Under the pieces are notes generated by a model. The model had not been told where the DNA came from, ran no database searches, and worked only from the letters and a program-made list of their open reading frames with translations. DNA of 64,000 nt from GCA-003244245 sp050700355 (GTDB lineage Bacteria; Actinomycetota; Actinomycetes; Mycobacteriales; Pseudonocardiaceae). The stretch covers positions 1 to 64,000 of the forward strand of contig JBOHHE010000428.1 in assembly GCA_050700355.1 (NCBI GenBank), written 5' to 3'. Position numbers and translations under genes: made by a program. This document shows, one piece after another, positions 42,819 through 52,011 of the stretch. Every line of letters starts with the position of its first letter. Position 1 is the first letter of the stretch.

Positions 42819-43376
42819 ATGAACACGCCGCCTGATCCCCGGTCGGCCGTCGATCCGAGCGCCCCTCAGCGCCACCGCTCTCGGCGGCCGACCGGCCCTT
42901 CCAGCCGCGTAATCACCAGATCGGAGCTTGCGTTGAAGATCCTCGCCCTCGCGGCGGTCATCCTCGCGACCGCCAGCACCACCGGCGAGTGCGGCGCCGA
43001 GCTACCCAAGTCCTGCACCGTAGTTGTTTCGTGGCTTGAAGGTCGAGAACGGACAGGTCACCGATGTCCTGAGGCCCGTGTGCCACCCTGAGCATCTGCC
43101 GCAGAGCCACAAGATCCACGCGTGGATCGAGCACAGGCCTTTGGCGGCGAGTGGCAGCAGGCTGGCGGTCGCACCCCGCTCGTCTTCGATATCGCCGACG
43201 AGGAAGGCTTTGACATCGACGTCAGCACGACGTGCAAGGAAGGCGCCTACCGCATCGGCTACGAAGCGGTAGGGCGTGGACCTGCGCTGCCAGGAAATCC
43301 GAGCGGCAACCCGTTCAAGCACCAAGACTACGGGTGGACCACACGGATATTCTCCGCAGGTGACTGCGCGGGGTGA
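42819..43376 (+). pseudogene. Secreted hypothetical protein, frameshifted
   Basis: An N-terminal signal-like helix (LALKILALAAVILATAS) is followed, after frame changes near 43020 and 43120, by VENGQVTDVLRPVCHPEHLP and FDIADEEGFDIDVSTTCKEG, GYEAVGRGPALPGNP and DYGWTTRIFSAGDC. The pieces read like one exported protein with paired cysteines. At least two frameshifts are needed. It is not recognised. Confidence 0.45.
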
Positions 43377-43380
43377 GTGA

Positions 43381-43735
43381 ATGAAACCCGCACACGGCGG
43401 CTACGCCGACTACCTCCCGTCGCGCGGACTCGCCTGGGTCTGGTGGCAGCTACAACACCCCCCAAAAAATATCTACCGTCGGTTGCGGAGAATGTACCGT
43501 CGCCGCTGGCCGCCTCCCGAAGTGTCAAGCTACCTGGGCATGCGGGCCATGATCGTCGGGGAGGGTGCCCCAGGGCGGCTGCACGTGGGGTCGGTGGGGG
43601 GTGATCTCCAAGTCCGAAGTATATGGCGACCACCGCATGTACCACATCGAGTTCGGGGTCGAGAGTAACACCGTAGTGACGCAGCTACCCAACCCGCACT
43701 GCATCCAGCTGATCCCTCACGAGGACCAATCATGA
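43381..43735 (+). pseudogene. Hypothetical protein, frameshifted
   Basis: The first frame reads YADYLPSRGLAWVWWQLQHP, RMYRRRWPPPEVSSYLGMRA and MIVGEGAPGRLHVGSVG. Near 43605 the sensible continuation moves to another frame: GVISKSEVYGDHRMYHIEFG, VESNTVVTQLPNPHCIQLIP. It ends overlapping the next small gene (ATGA). It is unrecognised. Confidence 0.45.
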
Positions 43736-43857
43736 CGACGGCCGACAAGGAACTGGCGAAGATCCGTCGCGACCAGCCCAGGGACGCTGACCTGCCGGAA
43801 AGAGCCATGATCACTCTCGGCGAGGACACGTATCCAGCTAGCCGTGTCCAAGAGTGA
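43732..43857 (+). CDS. Small hypothetical protein (41 residues)
   Basis: A short charged protein (MTTADKELAKIRRDQPRDAD, LPERAMITLGEDTYPASRVQ) whose ATG overlaps the stop of the preceding frame. The overlap and codon pattern suggest it was translated as part of a small operon. Unrecognised. Confidence 0.35.
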   Translation: MTTADKELAKIRRDQPRDADLPERAMITLGEDTYPASRVQE

Positions 43858-43940
43858 TCTTGTCGCTAATCGAAAGTCAACTTTTCGCGTTTTGAATATG
43901 GCAGGCTCGCGGATCGAACGAGCGATGGTAGACTTGGCTT

Positions 43941-45239
43941 GTGCCCCGCCTCACGTTCGTGCCCAGGCGCGCTGCCTTGGCCATCGCCGAGGCGCTCGCC
44001 GACACCCGGGTGGTGCTGATCAACGGTGCCCGCCAGGTCGGCAAGAGCACCCTGGTACGGGCAGTCGCTGGGGACCGCGCCGCTGAATGGCGAAATCTCG
44101 ATCTTCCCCAAGATCGGCAGTCGGCGCTGGAGGACCCGGTGGGGTTCGTCTCGTTCGACGAGCTCATGGTCATCGACGAGATCCAGCGGGCGCCGGAAAT
44201 GCTGCTGGCCATCAAGGCAACGGTGGATGCCGACCCCCGGCCCGGCCGGTTCCTGCTCACCGGATCATCGCGCCTGCTGGGGCTTCGAGACCTTCCCGAC
44301 ACGCTGCCGGGCCGCATGGAGACCATCGAGTTGTGGCCATTCTCCCAAGGCGAGATCGACAGCGCTCCCGATGCTTTCATCGACACGGTGTTCCGGCTCG
44401 GTCCCGCGATACGCCACGAATCGACCATCACCCGCGCCGACTACGCCGATCGCGTCGTGCGCGGCGGGCTGCCCGAGGCCGTCGCCCGCACCGACCCACG
44501 CCGCCGTGGACGATTCTTCGACGCCTATGTGCAGAACCTCATCGACCGAGATGTCAGGCAGCTGGCCGAAATCGAACGCGCCCCGGCGCTGGCCACGCTC
44601 ATCCGGCTGCTGGCCGCACGGTCGGGCCTGCTGGTCGCGCCCGGTAGTCTCGAATCGGAGTTGCAGATCTCGCGCCCCACCTTGGCGCGCTATATGCGTC
44701 TACTCGAAGAGGTTTTCCTGATCAAACGCGTGCCCGGTTGGTCACGCAACCTCGGCACCCGGGCTACCGGCGCCACCAAACTCATTTTCGTCGACTCGGG
44801 AATAGCAGCCCGCCTACTCGCGCTCGATGCTCACGCATTGCGCCGTCCCGGCGCTCCGTTCGGGCCCCTACTGGAAGGCTTCGTCATCTCCGAGCTTGCC
44901 CGTCAGCTCACGTGGTCACAGGAACTCGTCGACCTCTACCACTATCGTGACCACAACAAGGTAGAGGTCGATGCCGTACTGGAGAATCGTCAACGCCAGG
45001 TCGTCGGTATCGAGGTGAAGGCCGCATCAACAGTCCGATCCGACGACTTCAGCGGACTGCGACGACTGGCTGACAAACTGAACGAAGATTTTCTCGTAGG
45101 CATCGTCCTCTACACCGGCAACACGACGCTACCGTTCGGACCAAAATTGCGGGCGATGCCAATGAGCGCCCTGTGGCAGCTCCAGAGTAACGAACCTGCA
45201 GCGGGCAGCCCAGAACACGAATCAGTGGAGCAACGATGA
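43941..45239 (+). CDS. AAA+ ATPase with DUF4143 domain
   Basis: A 432-residue ATPase of the AAA_14/DUF4143 family. Walker A is in INGARQVGKSTLVRAV (about 28-43), Walker B in LMVIDEIQRAPE, sensor 1 in FLLTGSSRLLG. The C-terminal DUF4143 part has FDAYVQNLIDRDV, KLIFVDSGIAARLL and the nuclease-fold-like VDLYHYRDHNKVEVDAVLE and VGIEVKAAST, with the D/E-x-K arrangement of restriction-like folds. Roles of this family are poorly known; some act in mobile or defence loci. The start is GTG 43941. Confidence 0.9.
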   Translation: MPRLTFVPRRAALAIAEALADTRVVLINGARQVGKSTLVRAVAGDRAAEWRNLDLPQDRQSALEDPVGFVSFDELMVIDEIQRAPEMLLAIKATVDADPRPGRFLLTGSSRLLGLRDLPDTLPGRMETIELWPFSQGEIDSAPDAFIDTVFRLGPAIRHESTITRADYADRVVRGGLPEAVARTDPRRRGRFFDAYVQNLIDRDVRQLAEIERAPALATLIRLLAARSGLLVAPGSLESELQISRPTLARYMRLLEEVFLIKRVPGWSRNLGTRATGATKLIFVDSGIAARLLALDAHALRRPGAPFGPLLEGFVISELARQLTWSQELVDLYHYRDHNKVEVDAVLENRQRQVVGIEVKAASTVRSDDFSGLRRLADKLNEDFLVGIVLYTGNTTLPFGPKLRAMPMSALWQLQSNEPAAGSPEHESVEQR

Positions 45240-45261
45240 CGGTCTGCACCGTCGAGCCGCT

Positions 45262-45723
45262 TCATGATCCGAACCTGAGTAGGGGGATGTCGTAGAGTGC
45301 CGGTTCTGGGGTACGGAGCATGGTCGGTGTGGCGATCTCGATAAGCAGCATCTCGACGAGGAACTGGACTCGGGCGGAGAGCAAATGGCTGGTGTGGCCG
45401 AGGGCTGAGCGTTCCTTGAGACCCAGGCTGGTGTGGATATGCGACAGAATGCGGTCAGTCTTGGGGTCGCAGGCCAGAGTGCCGCAACCGACGGCTTCGA
45501 CGTTGGTCAGGTGAACCTTGGACCAGACGGGGGCGCCAGGGTCGGCGAGTTTTTCGCAAGTGCCGACAATCTCGGCTTCGGCGAATCCGGCGATGAACAT
45601 CGGGATGTAACCCTGCCGGACGTCGTGAGCGGCACAGAAAGCGGCGAGGGTGTTGAAGAAGTCATCACCGTGGTCAAACACGATGCCGAAAGTCCGGCCG
45701 GGCGTGAGCTCATGGCTGCGCAC
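45262..45723 (-). CDS. PPC (DUF296) domain protein
   Basis: A 153-residue single-domain PPC/DUF296 protein: TFGIVFDHGDDFFNTLAAFC, GYIPMFIAGFAEAEIVGTCE, and metal-site histidines in LSHIHTSLGLKERSALGHTS. Bacterial PPC proteins form trimers and are of uncertain function; in plants the domain accompanies AT-hook DNA binding. It starts five bases after the asparaginase stop, so they form an operon. Confidence 0.88.
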   Translation of the reverse strand: MRSHELTPGRTFGIVFDHGDDFFNTLAAFCAAHDVRQGYIPMFIAGFAEAEIVGTCEKLADPGAPVWSKVHLTNVEAVGCGTLACDPKTDRILSHIHTSLGLKERSALGHTSHLLSARVQFLVEMLLIEIATPTMLRTPEPALYDIPLLRFGS

Positions 45724-45728
45724 AACGC

Positions 45729-46748
45729 TCAGCCTGACACAGCGACGCCCCCACCGGCCAGGTCGAAGGCCATGGCGATCTCGTCGAGCGTGGCCTCGGC
45801 GGCGGCCAGCAGGTACAGCAAGATCCTAGCTTTGAATGGGCCAAGAAAACCGGAGTTGATCAGCCCGCGATTCTGGAGATCACGCTCGGAGCCGAGGAAG
45901 CCGTAGGTGCTGCGCAGGACAGGCCCAGCGCCGGTTCGCGACGCGAGTACGACCGGCATGCGCACGGCGAGTTCGGTGAGCAGGCCGACGTACGCGGCGG
46001 GGACGTGTCCTACACCGAAACCGGAAATGACCACGCCGCCGAAGCCAGCGCCCACCCGACGCAACAACTCGCCGTCGTCGCCGAGGCAGGCGGTGACCAG
46101 GGCGATGCGGACCTCCCGGGCAGGGGTGGGGTAGGTCGGCGCGGCCATCGGGCGGGCAAGCAAACGTGGGTGCCCCTCGACCACCCGGCCAATCGGGCCG
46201 GTGTCCGGTGAGGCGAACGCGCCAGGATCGGCGCTGTGGATCTTGTGGACGTGCTTGGCGGCATGGATCTCGTCAGCCATCACGACCACGCATCCGACGC
46301 CAGTCAGGTGCGTACTGGCTGCGGTCTGGACGGCGGCCAGCAAGTTGGCGGGTCCGTCGGCGCCGGCCATGGTGGGGTTGCGCATGGCACCGGTGACCAC
46401 GACCGGGGCGGCGCGGTTCACGGTCAGGTCGAGGAAGTAAGCGGTCTCCTCGATCGTGTCGGTGCCCTGAGTGATGACAACCCCATCGGCGCCGGAGTCG
46501 AGTTCGTCCCGCACGATGGCCACGAGCTGGGACAGATCATCGAAGCTCAGCGAGGCACCAGGCAAAGCTAGAACACTCCGGGCGGTGATCTTCACGTCCA
46601 GCTCGGCCAGTCCCGGTACCGCAGCCAGCAATGCGGCAGCATCCAGGGTCGGGACCACCCCAGCGCCGCCGGTTCCCGAGTTGGTCATGGCGATCGTGCC
46701 ACCGAGCGACAAGACCGAGACGTTCTGCGGCGCCGGGCTGTTTGTCAC
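45729..46748 (-). CDS. L-asparaginase
   Basis: About 339 residues, cytoplasmic type by lack of signal peptide. The first catalytic Thr is in VLSLGGTIAM, the second in ITQGTDTIEETAYFLDL, and MRNPTMAGADGPANLL matches the family. It hydrolyses asparagine to aspartate and ammonia. GTG 46748 with AGGGTCAGGCGC upstream is chosen; the longer frame from 46889 runs into the preceding regulator. The downstream PPC gene is cotranscribed, and an XRE pseudogene in the same direction ends 10 bases upstream. Confidence 0.92.
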   Translation of the reverse strand: MTNSPAPQNVSVLSLGGTIAMTNSGTGGAGVVPTLDAAALLAAVPGLAELDVKITARSVLALPGASLSFDDLSQLVAIVRDELDSGADGVVITQGTDTIEETAYFLDLTVNRAAPVVVTGAMRNPTMAGADGPANLLAAVQTAASTHLTGVGCVVVMADEIHAAKHVHKIHSADPGAFASPDTGPIGRVVEGHPRLLARPMAAPTYPTPAREVRIALVTACLGDDGELLRRVGAGFGGVVISGFGVGHVPAAYVGLLTELAVRMPVVLASRTGAGPVLRSTYGFLGSERDLQNRGLINSGFLGPFKARILLYLLAAAEATLDEIAMAFDLAGGGVAVSG

Positions 46749-46758
46749 GCGCCTGACC

Positions 46759-48308
46759 CTAGCCGCCGACCGAGGTTGGCTGGTCGTACAGGGATGCGAC
46801 GTACCGGCACGCTGCATCAAGGCCGTCGGTGGACAGCAGTCGGCTTCGGGGTCGCGCGAAGTCCCGGCAGGAGTACGCGGCCAGAGCACGGCATCGGCTG
46901 GTCAGCCACGTCCAGTCGATCCCAAGGTAGTCGGCGAGCACAGCCAGCCGGGTAGCCGGGTTGGCCGCGTTGCAGAGCCCTTGTGATCTGGCGTGTCCGA
47001 TGACGTCGTTGAACGCTCGCACCCGTGAGGCTGACTGGATTCTGTCGACATGCCAGCACCCGTCCGTGCGTACCCAGTTCGCGATGACGGCTGCTGAACC
47101 GGGTGCGAGAACGAAACCGTCGACCGAGGACAGTGCAGGGTCCGGGCAGAACTGGGTACTGATGCCGAGCGATTCCATCAGCGCGGCAGCCAGCAATAGC
47201 AAGACGCGCTCGCTGGGCGGCGAGTCGAGCACCACATGTTCGGGAATGCAGAAGGTCCGACCCGCAGAGCCGGATCCGTCAGTGAACCGCCGACTGGTCG
47301 TCCGAAGATAAGCGAGTTTGTGCCGGAAGAACAGCCAGGTGGATGCTTCCTCGCCGCGTTGTTCCCTGGTCCAGAAAGCTGGCTGAGTGGAGAAGTCTCG
47401 GGTACTGCTCATGATGAAGCGAGCGCACGAGTCCGAGCCGAGCCACATGGAGGAGATGGTGAAAGCCCGGTGAGGGCGTCTCTCAGAATCGCCGCGTGGT
47501 CCAACGGGGTGTTGCGCAGACATCGCCGAGCCTGAGTGAGATTCCCGTCGTCGTTCAACAATGCTTCGTCAAGATTGGATAGTGCCCAGAGTATGCCGAG
47601 TGTGAGATCATCCACCTGGAACGCTTGCGGAATCGTCAGCGCGCGGTTGCAAATCTGTGTACGAGCGGCTACAGCGTCCAACAGCACCGGGGAGGCGCCA
47701 GATCCATCGGGGGTCCCGGCGATGATCACGCTTCGTGGTGTCGACCCTACGAACTCATTCATGGACCGTAACCGTTGATCCGCGATAACGACGGCGTGTT
47801 GGGTAGACCAGGATGCCTCGACCAGATGCACTGGAAAAGCAGCTCCCCCGAAGGCACGGCCACCCGGTAGTTCCCACTGCCACGTCATTCCCCCACCGCT
47901 GACGATCATGGCAACGGATGAACCCGGAAGGCCACGCGACAGCGTCCCGCAGAGATCAGTCGGAGCGGCTCGGTGACAGTTCCCGTCCGCTCTACCACTG
48001 AGCTGGCCGTTGACACCGACCGGCAACAGCATCGGCTGACCGTCGATCACCATTGGAATCCGGATCTCGTGACCTGTTGACCGCGATTTACGGGCAGGCT
48101 GTGCGGGCACCAATTCGGACAGTGCACCGTCGGCGTCCAGTTCCGCGTCACACCTGGCTGCGAGCGGGGCAGTCGGCGGCTTGAGGCCGTTCTCGACCTT
48201 GGACAGGTAGCCCGGGTCGTAATGCACCAGCTTGGCGAACTTCTTCAGCGACAGCCCACGCTGCTCACGCAACCTTCGTAGCTCGCCACCGAAGGTCTGC
48301 TGGGTCAT
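46759..48308 (-). pseudogene. XRE regulator with frameshift, paralog of 41449-42711
   Basis: ATG 48308 opens MTQQTFGGELRRLREQRGLS with KKFAKLVHYDPGYLSKVENG, almost the same as the paralog. The middle part is different (IPMVIDGQPMLLPVGVNGQL, MTWQWELPGGRAFGG). The frame goes wrong near 47470, after AILRDALTG, and stops at 47409. The expected continuation lies in another frame: FTISSMWLGSDSCARFIMSS, STWLFFRHKLAYLRTTSRRF, to 46759. One indel explains it. It would have controlled the asparaginase operon that follows. Confidence 0.75.
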
Positions 48309-48453
48309 CGGCTCCCCTCGCCGTTGCCAGTGTCCGCGACGGTCGGGAGCAGGCTAGCCGAGTCATCGGCGAGGTCGCCACCCGGCTGCGCGAGTAGCCG
48401 ATCACCACCGTGTCGCATCAGGCTCCGGGAATTTGTTGAGGCGTGTGCGGAAG

Positions 48454-48858
48454 TCAGACGGCGACCACAGTCACGACGTTGTCCAAGCCCTTGAAGTCCT
48501 CAGCGTTACGCGTGTACAGAGGAAGATCCCTGGTCGAGGCGATCGCGGCGATCATCAGGTCCATCCGGCGGGGTCGAGGATCGCGGTCGGCCGCGATGGC
48601 CAGCGCTACCAGCGTCCCGTACCGGGCAGCGGCCTCTCCGTCAAAGGGCAGGGAATCGAAGTCGGCGACGGCCGCGCCGAGCTTCTCGGTGCGCGCTGCC
48701 CTGGTAGCAGCGTCTTTGGCCATGGCGACACCCTGATGCAATTCGGCGAGGGTGACTGCGGTGATCTCCGGGATGGCTGGCAGGATTACCGGGTCGATCA
48801 CGTCGAGGTCGATGTAGGCGCAGGTGTCGAGGACCCCGGAGGCGGGGCGATCAGCCAC
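48454..48858 (-). CDS. VapC-type PIN-domain toxin
   Basis: A 134-residue PIN ribonuclease with Asp11 in GVLDTCAYID, Glu in TLAELHQGV, and Asp in PRRMDLMIAAIA plus LYTRNAEDFKGL. It overlaps its antitoxin gene by eight bases. Probable translation inhibitor by RNA cleavage. Confidence 0.92.
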   Translation of the reverse strand: MADRPASGVLDTCAYIDLDVIDPVILPAIPEITAVTLAELHQGVAMAKDAATRAARTEKLGAAVADFDSLPFDGEAAARYGTLVALAIAADRDPRPRRMDLMIAAIASTRDLPLYTRNAEDFKGLDNVVTVVAV

Positions 48859-49129
48859 GGCCGCGCTCCCACGGGTCGTCGGCGCCGACGCGGTCTTGCG
48901 TGCCGAAGAACTCGTCGGCTTCCGCGCGCAAGCGGGCGTGGTCCACTCGCGGCAGCCTGCGATGCCGGGCCACCAGCTCCTCGGCGCTCAGGCGCCGCCT
49001 GCGCGCGAGCGGGCGTAGCTCGGCGACCTCGACGCCGTTGCGGGTGATGTGGTAGGTCTCCCCCGCCTCGACCGCGTCCATCACCGCCGCGGAGTTGTTG
49101 CGGAACTCCCGCTGGGTAATGGTCTTCAT
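48851..49129 (-). CDS. Phd/YefM-type antitoxin (VapB)
   Basis: A 92-residue antitoxin: KTITQREFRNNSAAVMDAVE, AGETYHITRNGVEVAELRP give the DNA-binding Phd fold, and a C-terminal basic then acidic segment (ADEFFGTQDRVGADDPWE) should wrap VapC. First gene of the pair, ATG 49129. Confidence 0.92.
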   Translation of the reverse strand: MKTITQREFRNNSAAVMDAVEAGETYHITRNGVEVAELRPLARRRRLSAEELVARHRRLPRVDHARLRAEADEFFGTQDRVGADDPWERGRG

Positions 49130-49345
49130 ACCTGCCAGCGTAGCTTGGCGTGTCCCGACAGGCTACGCGCCACGAAGGTGGTCGAGCGTATGGCATGCAC
49201 CCGGTGTTCCTAGATCCAGCAACGAACCACAGCGGCAGCTGGGTTGCGCTCGCAGCGAAGCGGCTAGCCACGTGGCCGCTTGTGATGGTGGCCTTGAGGT
49301 CATGTGACCGTCGCGTCACGATCACCGGGATGGAGGAGAACGCCG

Positions 49346-50065
49346 ATGAAGGTTGTCTTCGTGCACGGAGCCTGTGTCATCGACGGGGCGTGGTGGTGGC
49401 AGCGGATGGTGGCACCACTGGCTGATCGCGGTCTGAGCAGTCACGCGGTCGAGCTACCCAGTTGCGGCAGCGGCCCAGTGGATGATCTCGGTGACCTGTA
49501 CTCCGATGCCGACACGGTCCGGGCTCTGCTTGCCGGAAGCGCCGAACCCGTGATCCTCTGCGGCCATTCCTACGGCGGCATGGTGATCACCGACGCTGCC
49601 ACCGGCCAGCCCAATGTCCAGCACCTTGTCTACCTCAGCGCTGTCATGCCCGACCAGAGTCAGTCGCTCGACAGCTTCACCGGCCCGCAACCCCCACCCT
49701 GGATGGAGCCGAGGGGCGACGGCACGACCGGGATCAGGACCGAGCAGCCCGAGCTGCTTCACGCGCTGTTCCTTCAGGATTGTGATCAGAAGACTCGGGA
49801 CGAGGCGACGCAGCGGTTGACCCGGCAGTCACTGGTGGCTTTCGCCCAGCCACCCAGGGGCGTCGCCTGGCAAACCGTACCGTCGACTTACGTAGTCTGC
49901 ACCGACGATCGGGCCACCCCACCCGCCATACAGCGAGCCTGGTCGAAACCCGCCACACAGGTCCGGGAACTGCACAGCGGACATCACCCTTTCCTGTCCC
50001 AGCCGGACCTGCTGGCGCAACTGATCGCGGAAGTGGCGGGGCCGACGGCGAACCAGGAACCCTGA
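49346..50065 (+). CDS. Alpha/beta hydrolase (pheophorbidase/salicylate esterase-like)
   Basis: A 239-residue alpha/beta hydrolase: VFVHGACVIDGAWWWQRM, nucleophile elbow CGHSYGGMVI with the Ser, and the catalytic His in LHSGHHPFLSQP with VVCTDDRATPP carrying the Asp. The short-chain layout is that of EstC/plant methylesterase-like enzymes. GGAGGAGAACGCCG before ATG 49346 fixes the start. The substrate is unknown; it has no cotranscribed partner. Confidence 0.92.
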   Translation: MKVVFVHGACVIDGAWWWQRMVAPLADRGLSSHAVELPSCGSGPVDDLGDLYSDADTVRALLAGSAEPVILCGHSYGGMVITDAATGQPNVQHLVYLSAVMPDQSQSLDSFTGPQPPPWMEPRGDGTTGIRTEQPELLHALFLQDCDQKTRDEATQRLTRQSLVAFAQPPRGVAWQTVPSTYVVCTDDRATPPAIQRAWSKPATQVRELHSGHHPFLSQPDLLAQLIAEVAGPTANQEP

Positions 50066-50293
50066 TCCGCCGTCGGCGATCAAGTCCTGCCACCCGACCA
50101 CCGTCGGTACCGTGGCACGGCTGCGTCGTACTCCGTGCCTTTCGGGGAAGTCGGGAACATGAAAACCAGCAGACGGTGATCGCTGCCGACTCGAGGTCAA
50201 GGCCTGGCTTGACGGCAGCGTTGCCGTAGTGTTCGCGATGACGCCGAATGCACTGGGCGGCCCCGCGCCGGAGGCCAGGAAGGAATCGTATGT

Positions 50294-50947
50294 ATGGACA
50301 TTCTAGGAATGTCGCAGAGTCCGATCGACTTCTGCAAAAATGAGATCAAATTCGTCGAGCGCCTGCCGAAGATCGACTTCTCTTACCCGACGAGTACGAA
50401 CGTGACGCTGGTCAATACCGGGTCACCGGACGACTTCGCCACCATCCGAGCCGATGTTCCTGGCGGCGCTGCCCACATCACTCTCAGCGGTGTCCGCTAC
50501 GACCTGGTGCAGTTCCACTGGCACACCCCCTCCGAACACGAGATCGCAGGTCGGAACACACCGCTGGAGATGCATCTCGTGCACCGCAGCGCGGACGGTG
50601 CCATCCTCGTGCTCGGTGTCTTCATCGAGCGGGGACGCGCGAACAGAGCGACCGATCCAATCTTCCGGGAGCTTCCTGAGCATCCTGGCGGCACGCGTAT
50701 TGTGCCGGACGTGAGCGTGCGTGGCCTGCTCCCCGACAAGCGGACATCGTTTCGTTACTCGGGGTCACTGACGACGCCGCCATTCACCGAACCCGTCTCG
50801 TTCATCGTGTTCGCCAACCCGATCACTATGTCGGGACGGCAGATCGACGCTTTCCGGGAGTTGTTCGAGAAACACAACTGCCGGAAGGTACAGCCGCTCA
50901 ACGGCCGGGAGATCCTCTGTGACGCGGGCAATGCCTTCGACGACTGA
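50294..50947 (+). CDS. Alpha-type carbonic anhydrase
   Basis: A 217-residue alpha carbonic anhydrase. Zinc ligands are His75 and His77 in FHWHTPSEH and His94 in EMHLVH; MSQSPIDFCK matches the family QSPIDI start and GSLTTPPFTE the proton path region. No signal peptide is seen, whereas most bacterial alpha-CAs are exported, so this one would act in the cytoplasm unless an upstream start was lost. It hydrates CO2 to bicarbonate. Confidence 0.9.
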   Translation: MDILGMSQSPIDFCKNEIKFVERLPKIDFSYPTSTNVTLVNTGSPDDFATIRADVPGGAAHITLSGVRYDLVQFHWHTPSEHEIAGRNTPLEMHLVHRSADGAILVLGVFIERGRANRATDPIFRELPEHPGGTRIVPDVSVRGLLPDKRTSFRYSGSLTTPPFTEPVSFIVFANPITMSGRQIDAFRELFEKHNCRKVQPLNGREILCDAGNAFDD

Positions 50948-51003
50948 GCGATACGCTGACGTCAGGCCCGCTCCAGGGCATAGGCGCCGGACACGCCGGG
51001 GGG

Positions 51004-52011
51004 TCAGGGGGCGCCTAGGGCGTCTAGGGCCTGTTGGGCGCCGGGGTGTAGGGGGACTGGGGTGGTCTGGCGGGCTTGCTGGAGGGTGATGTCCTCGGCG
51101 GCCGGGTTGACGGCCACCAGATCGGTCTTGCGGTCGAACAGGGTCTTGGTGAGGACGCAGGCGGTGGGCGGGTCCAGATTCTCGGGGACGACGAGCAGGT
51201 TCGGTACCACGATGGTCGGGGTGTCGGTGGCGGCTGGGTAGGTCGAGGCGGGGATGGTGGCGACGTCGTAGACGGGATTGATCTCCTGCAACCGACCCAG
51301 GACGGCGGAGGTGTCCAGCAACCGGACCTGGTCGCCGAGGTTAGTGAACAGGTCGGTGAGGTTGGGTGTCGGCAGCCCACCGGAGAAGAACATGGCGTCG
51401 ATCGTGCCGTCCTTCATCCCGTCCACGCTGGTCCCGATGTCCAGCCGCTGGGCGGCCAGATCGGTGTCCGGGTTCAGCCCGGCGGCCGCCAGCATCCGGT
51501 TGGCGATCACCTCGGTGCCGGACTTCGGTGACCCGGTGGACACTCGCTTGTCGCGTAAGTCGGCCAGCGTCGCGATGCCCGCGTCGGAGCGGACCACGAC
51601 CTGGCTGAAGTTGGGGTAGAGCCGGGCCAGCGCTCTGATCGGCTGCGGCGAGCCGGCGAAGGACCCGGTTCCGTTGACCGCGTCGGCGGCGGTGTCGGCC
51701 AGCGAGAACGCCACCTGGTAATTGCCCGCGACGAGCTGCTGGATGTTCTGCACCGAGGCGCCGGTCTCGGCGGCGGTGGCCTTGAGCTTGCCACCCGTGG
51801 CCGAGCTCACCGCTTCGGCGAGCGCCCCGCCGAGCACGTAGTAGACACCGCCGGTGTTGCCGGTGGCGATACTGATCCGGCTCTCCTCGGTGATCTCGCA
51901 ACCGGTACCCGCACCCGGTGACGCGTTCTGCTGGCGACCACCGCAGGCCACCAGACTGGTTAGCGCCAGCGCGGCGGCGAATAGCGTCACGGCAGATCGG
52001 CCCGGTTTCAT
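51004..52011 (-). CDS. TAXI-family TRAP transporter solute-binding lipoprotein
   Basis: About 335 residues with a lipoprotein signal (AALALTSLVACGG, lipobox LVAC). The TAXI-type binding domain has ISIATGNTGGVYYVLGGALA, AGNYQVAFSLADTAADAV, LRDKRVSTGSPKSGTEVIA and DAMFFSGGLPTPNLTDL. It delivers a carboxylate-type substrate, probably glutamate or a dicarboxylate, to the partner permease. The ATG at 52011 overlaps the permease stop (ATGA). Confidence 0.92.
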   Translation of the reverse strand: MKPGRSAVTLFAAALALTSLVACGGRQQNASPGAGTGCEITEESRISIATGNTGGVYYVLGGALAEAVSSATGGKLKATAAETGASVQNIQQLVAGNYQVAFSLADTAADAVNGTGSFAGSPQPIRALARLYPNFSQVVVRSDAGIATLADLRDKRVSTGSPKSGTEVIANRMLAAAGLNPDTDLAAQRLDIGTSVDGMKDGTIDAMFFSGGLPTPNLTDLFTNLGDQVRLLDTSAVLGRLQEINPVYDVATIPASTYPAATDTPTIVVPNLLVVPENLDPPTACVLTKTLFDRKTDLVAVNPAAEDITLQQARQTTPVPLHPGAQQALDALGAP

